DNA of 64,000 nt from Clostridiales bacterium (GTDB lineage Bacteria > Bacillota > Clostridia > Lachnospirales > JAQSXR01). Location of the stretch: the NCBI GenBank assembly GCA_029256575.1, contig JAQSXR010000001.1:59567-123566 (forward strand). Direction: 5' to 3'. Position numbers and translations under genes: made by a program. The number at the start of each line of letters is the position of its first letter. The stretch's first letter is position 1. The notes below the pieces were generated by a model that was not told the origin of the DNA, made no database searches, and was given only the letters and a program-made list of their open reading frames with translations. This document shows, piece by piece, positions 50,180 through 59,023 of this stretch.

Positions 50180-51910
50180 TTTAGTTATTTCGCTTTTGGG
50201 GGAAACAACCATTGAATGATAGGTATTATATATTACAAATCCTGGTTTTGCAGCTGTTGGTTTTTTAATATTTTTCTTTTGTGTGTAGTCTATTTCTACT
50301 TTATCATTTATTTTTCCTTTTGAGTAAAAGGCTGCGAGTGAAGCAGCTTCTACAAAAGTAGTATCTGGAAGTTCTTGATTATTTGCTTTTACAATTACAT
50401 GGGATCCTGCCATTCCTTTTGCATGGAACCACCAATCATTGCCGGTAGCTTCTTTAAAGGTTAGTTCATCATTTTGGTAGTTATTCTTACCAACGTATAT
50501 TTCAAAACCATCGTTTGAAACAAAACGGAGAGGCTTTCCAACTATTTTCTTTGGTTTCTTACCTTTTACAATCTTGCGTTTCATATAACCCGAGTCTATT
50601 AATTCTTGACGAAGCTGATGTAAATCTTCTTCGTTCATGGCAATATCTAATGATACATTGATCGTATCTAAATGATCCAAATCTGCTTTTGTAGAAATAA
50701 TAAATTCTGATAATGCTTCAAACGTTCTTTTTTGTTTATTATATTTTTCAAAATATTTTTGCGCATTTGCTTTAGCTGAAAGCATTGGATCAAGTGGAAT
50801 GGTAATGTTCTCGTTTGTATAATAATTAAGGCATTCGAGCTTCTTTGCACCTTCTTCAACTTCATAACCAAAGGTATTAATTAGTTCGCCATAGATTTTA
50901 TATTTATCTTTACTCTTAGTATCTTCAAGTTGTTTTTTCTGCAATTCATATTTTTTTGATGCACGTTCATAAGCGTTTTGAATTATTTTTTTTAAATCGA
51001 TTGAACGTTGTTTGATTCTTGAAACAGCGTTTTTCTGAGCAAAGAATAATTCTAGTACCTCTGATATGGTATCAAAAGTTTTAACCTCTTCATCGGCAAA
51101 ACAAGTGAGTGTAGTAGCTGAGAATTCAATAGGACCATTTTTGTTATAAGCAATTACAGGAGAAAAATTATTATTTTTAATATCTTCCATCATTAGTGAA
51201 AATACATTGTACAAATGTAACTGCTCATTTTCGTTTAAAGTGGAAGCGACTTTATCTTGGTCAAGATTTGCACGAACACATAATTCGTTCGCTATTAATG
51301 GACTAAGTCCTGTTATTGAAGTATAAATTGATTTGAAAATAGGGATTTCCTTTGAAAATACTGTTTCTAAAAATTCATTGTTTGTAAGTAAAAGAGGATT
51401 CAACTTATCTTGAGCAGGAGGAAGATAATATTCGCGCCCAGGAAGAACTTCTCTTACTGAACTTACTTGTAGAGAGATATGCTTAATGCTATCAATTATA
51501 TTATGCTCTGTATCACAGAATATTATATTGCTGTGTTTTCCCATTATTTCGATGATAAGTGTCTTTTGGCAAATATCACCCATTTCATTTAGGTGTTCGA
51601 TATTTATATTAATTATTCGTTCAAAATTCGGCTGCTCAATACTCAATATTCGTCCATTGTTTAAATGTTTTCGAAGCAACATGCAAAAATTAGGAGCAGT
51701 TAAAGGATTTGATTTTGACTCTGTTGATAAGTAGATAAGAGGAAGACTTGCATTTGCTGAAAGAAGCAATCTATAAGTTTCACTATTGTTTTTTATACTT
51801 AATATAAGTTCGTCAGTTTCAGGTTGATATATCTTAACAATTCTACCATTTATTAATTTGTTAGTTAATTCATTTTTTATTGAAGCTATTACTAAACCGT
51901 CAAGTGCCAT
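50177..51910 (-). CDS. rqcH: Rqc2 homolog RqcH (NFACT/FbpA family)
   Basis: MALDGLVIASIKNELTNKLINGRIVKIYQPETDELIL; NFACT-R segment GFEIYVGKNNYQNDELTFKEATGNDWWFHAKGMAGSHVIV. Confidence 0.95.
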   Translation of the reverse strand: MALDGLVIASIKNELTNKLINGRIVKIYQPETDELILSIKNNSETYRLLLSANASLPLIYLSTESKSNPLTAPNFCMLLRKHLNNGRILSIEQPNFERIININIEHLNEMGDICQKTLIIEIMGKHSNIIFCDTEHNIIDSIKHISLQVSSVREVLPGREYYLPPAQDKLNPLLLTNNEFLETVFSKEIPIFKSIYTSITGLSPLIANELCVRANLDQDKVASTLNENEQLHLYNVFSLMMEDIKNNNFSPVIAYNKNGPIEFSATTLTCFADEEVKTFDTISEVLELFFAQKNAVSRIKQRSIDLKKIIQNAYERASKKYELQKKQLEDTKSKDKYKIYGELINTFGYEVEEGAKKLECLNYYTNENITIPLDPMLSAKANAQKYFEKYNKQKRTFEALSEFIISTKADLDHLDTINVSLDIAMNEEDLHQLRQELIDSGYMKRKIVKGKKPKKIVGKPLRFVSNDGFEIYVGKNNYQNDELTFKEATGNDWWFHAKGMAGSHVIVKANNQELPDTTFVEAASLAAFYSKGKINDKVEIDYTQKKNIKKPTAAKPGFVIYNTYHSMVVSPKSEITK

Positions 51911-51984
51911 TATAACACCTCATTTCTAAAAATATGATTCATTTTATCATAGAAAATGGGATAAAACAAGGTGTGCTTTTAGCA

Positions 51985-52033
51985 TTGACAAATAATCGAA
52001 CTAATAGTACAATTATAATACTGATAGTACAAT
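51985..52033 (+). promoter_or_regulatory. Promoter and repeated operator upstream of tetR-family gene
   Basis: TTGACA-17-TACAAT; direct repeats AATAGTACAAT/GATAGTACAAT 20 bp apart. Confidence 0.6.
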
Positions 52034-52049
52034 AAAAGGAGAATTTGAA

Positions 52050-52682
52050 ATGAAGGGGAGTAAAAAAGAAAATTTGATACAGTTTAATAAGCAAAATATC
52101 TTGTTAACTGCAAGGAAGCTATTTGTAGAAAAAGGCGTTTATCAAACGACTATGGATGATATTGCGAGAGAAGCTAATTATAGTAAATCAACGATATATG
52201 TGTATTTCAAAAGTAAAGATGAAATATATAATCATATAGTTTATGAAAATATGAATCAATTAAAGCAAGGATTAGAAGAGGGGATACAATCATCTAGTAA
52301 TTTTGAGGATTGTTATTACACTATTTGTAATACACTTGTATCATTTCAAGAAAAGTACCCCTTATATTTTGAAAGCATTCTAGGCGAGATTAGTATTGAT
52401 CAAGAATCTTTTGAAAAAATGCCTATCCTCAGAGATATTTATATGGAAGGGGAAGAAATAAATAAAATAATAGAGAATTTTTTGCAGAACGCAATTGATA
52501 ATAACTATATTCGTCAAGATATTGAGGTAATGCCAACAGTTTTAGCACTTTGGGCGAGTATATGTGGGATAATCTCATTTGCAAGTAAAAAGGAAGTATA
52601 TTTACAAGCTGATCTGAAATGTAACAAACAAAAATTTCTTGAAAATGGATTTGGATTGATTTTGCAATCGATTATAAGATAA
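52050..52682 (+). CDS. TetR/AcrR family transcriptional regulator
   Basis: ILLTARKLFVEKGVYQTTMDDIAREANYSKSTIYVYFKSKDEIY. Confidence 0.94.
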   Translation: MKGSKKENLIQFNKQNILLTARKLFVEKGVYQTTMDDIAREANYSKSTIYVYFKSKDEIYNHIVYENMNQLKQGLEEGIQSSSNFEDCYYTICNTLVSFQEKYPLYFESILGEISIDQESFEKMPILRDIYMEGEEINKIIENFLQNAIDNNYIRQDIEVMPTVLALWASICGIISFASKKEVYLQADLKCNKQKFLENGFGLILQSIIR

Positions 52683-52694
52683 GGAGTAAAAAGT

Positions 52695-53105
52695 ATGAAA
52701 GTCAAGATGAGAAATATATTAATAATATGCGGATTAATGGTTGCTGTAGGACTAGGGTTATTCTTAAATTATTTATGGAGTGTTGAGAAATACAAAAATA
52801 AAATTGATAAGATGGTATTTTCTAATATTAGTATCGATACCTTAAATGATGGAATTTATGAGGGAGAGTACGATGTTGATTTTATTTATGCTAAAGTACG
52901 CGCAACAATTAAAGATGGGGAAATGACAGAACTAAAGTTACTCGAACATAAAAATGATAGAGGTACTCCAGCAGAAGTAATCATCGAGGATATCTTAGAG
53001 CAACAAATAGTGGAAGTAGATGCTATTAGTGGTGCAACGAATTCTAGTAAAGTTATTAAAAAGGCAGTAGAAAATGCTCTTGAAAAAGCAAAAGGAAAAA
53101 AGTAA
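52695..53105 (+). CDS. FMN-binding domain protein, membrane-anchored
   Basis: N-terminal TM, DGIYEGEYDV..., flavinylation-like motif DAISGATNSSKVI. Confidence 0.85.
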   Translation: MKVKMRNILIICGLMVAVGLGLFLNYLWSVEKYKNKIDKMVFSNISIDTLNDGIYEGEYDVDFIYAKVRATIKDGEMTELKLLEHKNDRGTPAEVIIEDILEQQIVEVDAISGATNSSKVIKKAVENALEKAKGKK

Positions 53106-53216
53106 TGCAGCCCTTCCTAACAGAAATAATATAGTAATTTCTTTTTTTGCCTTGGTGTACAAGAATAACATTCATTGGTATTGACTTTTTATGAATACAT
53201 ACGTATTATTTAACAT

Positions 53217-53295
53217 ATAAGTCGAGTCTATCGCAGTTGGACTCGACTTATATCAGTGGGTGTTCAAGCAGCCACTGATATAGCAGCGAAGCTGC
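53217..53295. repeat. Three consecutive stem-loops
   Basis: ATAAGTCGAGTC/GACTCGACTTAT; ATATCAGTGG/CCACTGATAT; GCAGCgaaGCTGC. Confidence 0.8.
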
Positions 53296-53374
53296 GAATA
53301 TCCGCTTGACAATATTATAAACAAATTAGGAAATGTGTTAGGATTACCACCAAGACTGAAAATGAGGAAACGAG

Positions 53375-54496
53375 ATGATTTATCTAGACTATGCAGCAAA
53401 TACGCCTGTCGATGAAGCAGTGTTAAATACATTTGTTGAGACTTCAACAAACTATATTGCGAATCCGAATTCATCACATCGATTAGGAAGACAAGCAAAA
53501 GAAGAATTAGATTTAGCAACTGAGCATATAGCAAAGCTAGTGAATGTTAAACCAAGTGAAATTATATATACTTCTGGTGCAACAGAATCGAATAACTTAG
53601 CTATAAAGGGAATTGCAAATGAATATAGAAAAAATGGAAAACACATCATAACAACATTTCTTGAACATTCCTCTGTAACAGGAGCATTTACAGCTCTACA
53701 AAACGATGGCTATGAAGTGGATTTTGTAGATATATCAAGAGATGGACATGTTGACTTGGACCATTTGAAGGAATTATTAAGAACTGATACGATACTAGTT
53801 TCTATTTGTTATGTGGATAGTGAAATAGGCATTATGCAGGATGTTGAGAAGATAGCCAATTTAATAGCCAATTATCCAAATTGTTATTTTCATGTAGATG
53901 CCACGCAAGCAATTGGTAAAATTCCTGTATGTTTTGATAACATAGATTTGATTACTTTTTCACCACATAAATTTTATGGTTTAAATGGGTGTGGGATATT
54001 AATTCGTAAAGAAAATGTATTAATACAGCCGTTGATTCACGGAGGAATTAGTACAACTACGTTTCGAAGCGGTACTCCAATGTTAGCATTTGCTACATCA
54101 ACCGATAAAGCCTTAACTCTAGCACTTGATGATCTTGACAATAAATATAAACACGTAAAACAATTGAATGATAAACTAAGAACTTCGCTCAGCAAATATC
54201 CAAAGGTTTCGATCAATAGTACGAACAACTCGATTCCCTATATTTTGAATATCAGTGTAAAAGGGGTAAGAGGAGAACTGTTCCAAGATGAATTAGAAAA
54301 ACTTGATATATTTATATCAACTAAGTCTGCTTGTTGCCACACCAATACAGCTTCTAAACCTGTTTATGCACTCACCAAGGATAGAAAGCTAGCGATGTCT
54401 ACACTTAGGATAAGTGTAAATCATATGACGACAATGGAAGACATAGAGGGCTTTTTATTGGGGTTCGATGATTGTTATAAAAATTTAGCTAAATAA
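53375..54496 (+). CDS. Cysteine desulfurase (NifS/IscS-like)
   Basis: IYLDYAANTPVDEAV, TSGATESNNLAIKG, FSPHKFYGLNGCGILI, STKSACCHTNTASKP. Confidence 0.92.
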   Translation: MIYLDYAANTPVDEAVLNTFVETSTNYIANPNSSHRLGRQAKEELDLATEHIAKLVNVKPSEIIYTSGATESNNLAIKGIANEYRKNGKHIITTFLEHSSVTGAFTALQNDGYEVDFVDISRDGHVDLDHLKELLRTDTILVSICYVDSEIGIMQDVEKIANLIANYPNCYFHVDATQAIGKIPVCFDNIDLITFSPHKFYGLNGCGILIRKENVLIQPLIHGGISTTTFRSGTPMLAFATSTDKALTLALDDLDNKYKHVKQLNDKLRTSLSKYPKVSINSTNNSIPYILNISVKGVRGELFQDELEKLDIFISTKSACCHTNTASKPVYALTKDRKLAMSTLRISVNHMTTMEDIEGFLLGFDDCYKNLAK

Positions 54497-54511
54497 GGAT
54501 GAGATGAATTC

Positions 54512-55339
54512 ATGGAAAAGCATGTTGAAATAGAGAGAAGTATAATAAAGAAGTATCGTAAGGAAATATGGAAGCCTTTTATTAAGGGGATAAATGACTA
54601 CCAAATGATTAACGAGGGGGATAAGATTGCAGTTTGCATCTCTGGTGGGAAGGATTCTATGCTTCTCGCAAAGTGCATGCAAGAAGTGCAACGTCACGGT
54701 AATAAGGAATTTGATTTGGAGTTCTTAGTAATGAACCCTGGATATAATGAGTATAATAAGCAGGTGATTTTAAATAATGCTAAATTGCTTGATATTCCAA
54801 TCAAGATGTTTGAAACAGATATCTTTGACATAGTAGCGAATGTTGATGAAACACCTTGTTATCTATGTGCAAGGATGAGAAGAGGATATTTATATAAGAA
54901 CGCACAGGAACTTGGATGTAACAAAATTGCATTGGGACATCATTTTGATGATGTGATCGAAACCATTTTAATGAGTATGCTCTATGGCGGGCAAATTAAG
55001 ACCATGATGCCCAAGCTACACAGTACGAACTTTAAAGGAATGGAACTTATTAGACCGATGTATTTAATTAAGGAAGAATTTATAAATGCATGGAAAAGAT
55101 ACAATGATCTGAATTTTATACAATGTGCATGTAGATTTACGGAACATTGTACAACTGGGGATAATGGTGGTGGTTCAAAGCGTGAGGAGATGAAGACGTT
55201 AATAAAGAAGTTTAGACAGACGAACCCTTACATTGAGATGAATATATTCAAGAGCGTACACGATGTTAATTTAAAAACAATAATCGGGTACCATGATGAT
55301 GAAACAAGTCATAACTTTTTAGATGATTTTGATAAATAA
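54512..55339 (+). CDS. TtcA-like tRNA thiolation PP-loop ATPase
   Basis: CISGGKDSMLLAKC PP-loop; CYLCARMRRGYLY; GHHFDDVIETILM. Confidence 0.9.
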   Translation: MEKHVEIERSIIKKYRKEIWKPFIKGINDYQMINEGDKIAVCISGGKDSMLLAKCMQEVQRHGNKEFDLEFLVMNPGYNEYNKQVILNNAKLLDIPIKMFETDIFDIVANVDETPCYLCARMRRGYLYKNAQELGCNKIALGHHFDDVIETILMSMLYGGQIKTMMPKLHSTNFKGMELIRPMYLIKEEFINAWKRYNDLNFIQCACRFTEHCTTGDNGGGSKREEMKTLIKKFRQTNPYIEMNIFKSVHDVNLKTIIGYHDDETSHNFLDDFDK

Positions 55340-55362
55340 CAAATTTTAATATGAAATTATGA

Positions 55363-55385
55363 GCAGTTGGATATTCTCCAACTGC
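55363..55385. terminator. Stem-loop between convergent ttcA-like and ABC permease genes
   Basis: GCAGTTGGAtattcTCCAACTGC. Confidence 0.65.
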
Positions 55386-55408
55386 CCATAGTTTATTTAT
55401 AGTTTAAC

Positions 55409-56224
55409 TTAACTACCAGCACTTTCATAAGCACCAAGTCCTTTATTCCATATGCATATACTAATTCCTAATAATATTACGGATATAACTACGACTCCTC
55501 CAATGTTAAAGAGAGGATTAGCACCCGTTAGAAAATAGTTAGCTGGATAAAAGGCAGTGAATGCAAACGGTATAATATAAGTGATGATTGTTTTGATTAC
55601 ATTATTGTAAATTGTTACTGGATATCTTGCAAAGTCACTTGACATATAAAACATATGAAGGATACTACCGCTACGTTTGATCCATAATGCAAGCGCAGCA
55701 AAAGCAATCTTAATACTAGTAAAGATGAGAGCTCCAAATATTACAGCTACGATTAAGAATAGGATATCAACTACTCCAAATGAAAGACCTAACTTAATAG
55801 AAGCTGATGTAACAAGGTAAATACCAACGATAAATTCACCTAGAGCATCAAATTGAAAATCTTCAATTATTACATGTAGAAGTGGATTAATTGGCCTCGT
55901 CAAGTATTTATCAAAATCTCCCCTTCGAACAATGAAGTAAGAAACCTTCCATAAGTTATCGGTGCAAAAATGGTCAAGTCCTTTTGGTAGAAGAGAGAAA
56001 CCGTAGATGAATATTATCTGTTGGTAATTCCAACCCTGCAAATCTGGTATTTGAGAAAATATGATACTGATAAATAATATGTTGATTACTTGATTTATGA
56101 GGAAACTAAATGCACCTGTTAAAAAGTCAATTCTATATTCCATTAGTCTTTTACAATGTTGTGCAACGAAGGTTCCGTATAATTTAAAGATTCTTTTCAC
56201 GATTATCAACCTCCTTGAACACAT
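55409..56224 (-). CDS. ABC-2 type transporter permease (COG3694-like)
   Basis: Multi-TM, paired permease arrangement with upstream ATPase; RRGDFDKYLTRPINPLLHVI. Confidence 0.85.
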   Translation of the reverse strand: MCSRRLIIVKRIFKLYGTFVAQHCKRLMEYRIDFLTGAFSFLINQVINILFISIIFSQIPDLQGWNYQQIIFIYGFSLLPKGLDHFCTDNLWKVSYFIVRRGDFDKYLTRPINPLLHVIIEDFQFDALGEFIVGIYLVTSASIKLGLSFGVVDILFLIVAVIFGALIFTSIKIAFAALALWIKRSGSILHMFYMSSDFARYPVTIYNNVIKTIITYIIPFAFTAFYPANYFLTGANPLFNIGGVVVISVILLGISICIWNKGLGAYESAGS

Positions 56225-57024
56225 AAGTGTTTTGCTGCTAAATGCCAGATGAATTTACATAAAAGAATAAATGCAATTACCCAGACAAATTGTAAGCCTA
56301 TATAATAGATTAAATCAGTTCCTGTATACTTGCCCATGTATATCATTACGGGAGTATAGTTTAGTGATGCAAATGGCATTATTTTGAGTGTGCCTTGAAG
56401 CCATATTGGTAGGAATGCTATTGGAATAGCACCACCAGATAAGAATCTAAGGATAGCTCCTTTTAGCATATTAAATCCCCAAAGATTCATAAGGAAAAAT
56501 GCTAAATATCCAAAAGCTAAATTCAAATAGAAAGATAGAAGATAGCTTAATACTATACTTAGAATAAAAAACAAAAATTGCACAATATCAAAAGCAATTC
56601 CACCGGTTGCGATTGTTCGGTATGTCTCAATACCTAGTATAATTGGTATAAATACCATCGAAATTATAATTATTTTATTTCCTAGTTCGAAAAACAAAAG
56701 GCTTAGGTCTATTTTAATTGGTTTTATAAGTCTCATAGAAATACTACCATCTCGTATTTCTTCGCCGATTGCATAACTTGAATCTGTATCCGTTAGGAAA
56801 ACAGTTATATTGGTTAGGAACAAATATAGAGTCATATCAATCATTGAAAATCCCATAAAAGTAGGACTGTTTGAAGAATTGAACACTGCCTTCCATATGA
56901 AAAACATTACGAAACAATAAAATATTTCACCTATAAAGAAGCCCAGAAAGTTTGCTCTGTATGCAATTGCATCTTGAATACCAGCTTTCGTAAAGGCTGA
57001 GTAGGTCTTGAATGGGTTTTTCAT
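56206..57024 (-). CDS. ABC-2 type transporter permease (COG4587-like)
   Basis: Multi-TM; EEIRDGSISMRLIKPIKIDLS. Confidence 0.85.
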   Translation of the reverse strand: MKNPFKTYSAFTKAGIQDAIAYRANFLGFFIGEIFYCFVMFFIWKAVFNSSNSPTFMGFSMIDMTLYLFLTNITVFLTDTDSSYAIGEEIRDGSISMRLIKPIKIDLSLLFFELGNKIIIISMVFIPIILGIETYRTIATGGIAFDIVQFLFFILSIVLSYLLSFYLNLAFGYLAFFLMNLWGFNMLKGAILRFLSGGAIPIAFLPIWLQGTLKIMPFASLNYTPVMIYMGKYTGTDLIYYIGLQFVWVIAFILLCKFIWHLAAKHLCVQGG

Positions 57025-58032
57025 TTATAGCGTCACCTCACTCTTATATACACGACGAATGATTTCTTCAATGTCTACGTCCTTTACTGCAATATCTCTT
57101 ACTTCTGAAGTTTTAAGAATATAGTTAAGCATTTCTGAAACAGTTACTTTGTCGGTGTTAAAGTTGATTTTGATATTTTTATGATCAATTGTAGAATGAA
57201 GGTCGTCTTGGCCTATGTTAAAGTTTTCATTAAACTTAAACTTCTCCGCATCAGCTGAGTGGAAGAGCGTAAGGTTAACTTCTCTTGCTTGACCAAAGTT
57301 GCGTTTCATCTTATTTAGACTGCCATCATATAATAATTTTCCTTTGTCGATCATAACGATTCTCTTACATAACAACTCAATATCATTTAAGTCATGGGTT
57401 GTAAGAATAATTGTAGTTTTTTCAGTTGCATTAATTTCTTGTATTGCTTTTCTTATATTATCTTTTACAACGACATCTAAACCTATGGTTGGTTCATCTA
57501 GAAATAGTACTTTTGGATTATGTAACATAGATGCCGCAATATCTGCACGCATTCTTTGGCCGAGTGATAATGTTCTTACTGGACTCTTAATGAATTCGTT
57601 TAGATCAAGAACCTCATTTAAAAAGTCAAATCTTTTTTTATAAGCAGTATCTTCTACTTGATAGATTTGTTTTAATACACTAAAAGTTTCTGTAAGCGGT
57701 AAGTCCCACCATAATTGAGTTCTTTGACCAAAAACAACACCAATTTCCTTTACATACTTTTTACGATCTTTGTATGGAATCTGTCCATTGATTTCTAACG
57801 TCCCTGAAGTTGGTGTTAGTATTCCTGTAAGCATTTTGATAACAGTAGATTTCCCGGCACCATTTGGACCTATAAACCCAAGGATTTCTCCTTCTGGTAC
57901 TTCAAAAGTTACACCATCAACTGCTTTTACAACTTCATATTTCCTGTTAAAAAGTGATTTTACACTCCCCATTAAACCAGGAGATTTAATAGTTTTCTTG
58001 AATTCTTTTCTTAAATCATTAACTTGAATCAA
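57025..58032 (-). CDS. ABC transporter ATP-binding protein (COG4586-like)
   Basis: GPNGAGKSTVIKMLTGIL Walker A, LSLGQRMRADIAASMLHNPKVLFLDEPTIGLDV signature/Walker B. Confidence 0.95.
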   Translation of the reverse strand: MIQVNDLRKEFKKTIKSPGLMGSVKSLFNRKYEVVKAVDGVTFEVPEGEILGFIGPNGAGKSTVIKMLTGILTPTSGTLEINGQIPYKDRKKYVKEIGVVFGQRTQLWWDLPLTETFSVLKQIYQVEDTAYKKRFDFLNEVLDLNEFIKSPVRTLSLGQRMRADIAASMLHNPKVLFLDEPTIGLDVVVKDNIRKAIQEINATEKTTIILTTHDLNDIELLCKRIVMIDKGKLLYDGSLNKMKRNFGQAREVNLTLFHSADAEKFKFNENFNIGQDDLHSTIDHKNIKINFNTDKVTVSEMLNYILKTSEVRDIAVKDVDIEEIIRRVYKSEVTL

Positions 58033-58050
58033 AATATACCCTCCATTTCA

Positions 58051-58102
58051 AAAGTATGATAAATATCATACTTCAAACAAGCATCTACTTCTTTGTAGAT
58101 GC
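58051..58102 (-). promoter_or_regulatory. Two stem-loops in the 5' leader of the ABC transporter operon
   Basis: GCATCTACttctttGTAGATGC (58081-58102) and AAGTATGATaaATATCATACTT (~58051-58073). Confidence 0.65.
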
Positions 58103-58160
58103 AACTCCTCTTACACTCGAAAATTAACTACTGAGTAAGTAATCCATTCTTAAAAAAGGG

Positions 58161-58197
58161 TATAAAAAAGCACGTATAATCCTAAGGAATATCGTGT
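58161..58197 (-). terminator. Leader terminator/attenuator upstream of the ABC transporter operon
   Basis: Minus strand CACGATATTCCTTAGGATTATACGTGCTTTTTTA. Confidence 0.72.
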
Positions 58198-58285
58198 TTG
58201 CCGGTACCTCGATATGTGATTTTAAGGGATTACATAAATTGTAGATAGTAAAATCATTTACTAAATACAAAACAATATTCAGTTG

Positions 58286-58315
58286 TTAGTTTGTTAACAC
58301 CTTTATTCTTAACAT
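58286..58315 (-). CDS. Candidate 9-codon leader peptide MLRIKVLTN
   Basis: Minus strand AAAGGTGtgaattcaATGTTAAGAATAAAGGTGTTAACAAACTAA inside the leader. Confidence 0.4.
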   Translation of the reverse strand: MLRIKVLTN

Positions 58316-58361
58316 TGAATTCACACCTTTCTTTTCTCGCGAAAGCGATTAACTAATCAAT

Positions 58362-58390
58362 ATATTAATGCACATGTATATTTTTGTCAA
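58362..58390 (-). promoter_or_regulatory. Consensus SigA promoter for the ABC transporter operon
   Basis: Minus strand TTGACA - 17 nt - TAATAT. Confidence 0.75.
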
Positions 58391-58464
58391 TACTAATATA
58401 TAAAATTATGCAAATATTTCAAAATGTAATTCCTAGTATTTTAGTAGAAATTGTGTAAAAACTA

Positions 58465-58493
58465 TTGACATCAATAAAAAATGGTGATATATT
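58465..58493 (+). promoter_or_regulatory. SigA-like promoter of the isc operon
   Basis: TTGACA - 17 nt - TATATT. Confidence 0.7.
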
Positions 58494-58541
58494 CGTATCA
58501 GAATTAAATCCTAGTAATCTAGTGGGAATAGGGGTGATAAT

Positions 58542-59000
58542 GTGAAACTCTCTACAAAAGGAAGATACGGTTTGCGCGCAATGCTGGATTTAGCTATGCA
58601 TAGTGAAGATGAAAATGTTTCGATTAATAGTATTTCTGAAAGACAAAATATTTCAGAAAATTATTTAGAACAACTAATCGCTAAATTAAAGAAAGCTGAG
58701 CTTGTTAACAGTACCAGAGGAGCCCAGGGCGGATATTCATTAGCTAAACCAATGGAGGAAATTAGCGTTGGTGATATTTTAAGAGCGCTAGAAGGTGATT
58801 TGAATCCTGTAGACTGTGCTCTTATTAACGGAAATAGTCAATGTAGTGATATGGATTGCTGTGTGACAAAAAGTGTCTGGAAGAAAATTAGCGACAGCAT
58901 TAACGATGTCGTAGATAAAATTACATTAAGAGAATTATGTAATGATAGTAAGGAATTAGAAGCAAAAAATATTAAAACGAATTCAGGATGTAAATTATAA
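58542..59000 (+). CDS. iscR: Rrf2 family Fe-S cluster regulator IscR
   Basis: MKLSTKGRYGLRAMLDLA, ISENYLEQLIAKLKKAELVNSTRGAQGGYSLAK; Cys-rich C-terminal region. Confidence 0.93.
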   Translation: MKLSTKGRYGLRAMLDLAMHSEDENVSINSISERQNISENYLEQLIAKLKKAELVNSTRGAQGGYSLAKPMEEISVGDILRALEGDLNPVDCALINGNSQCSDMDCCVTKSVWKKISDSINDVVDKITLRELCNDSKELEAKNIKTNSGCKL

Positions 59001-59023
59001 AATTAATTATTGGAGATGAGGAA

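Noticed and set aside
58141-58260. T-box riboswitch on the minus strand (GAGGTACCGG resembles AGGGTGGTACCGCG)
   Set aside because: Lacks the TGGN bulge and a recognisable Stem I/specifier; the downstream operon is an ABC exporter rather than amino-acid related. Kept as an unclassified attenuator.
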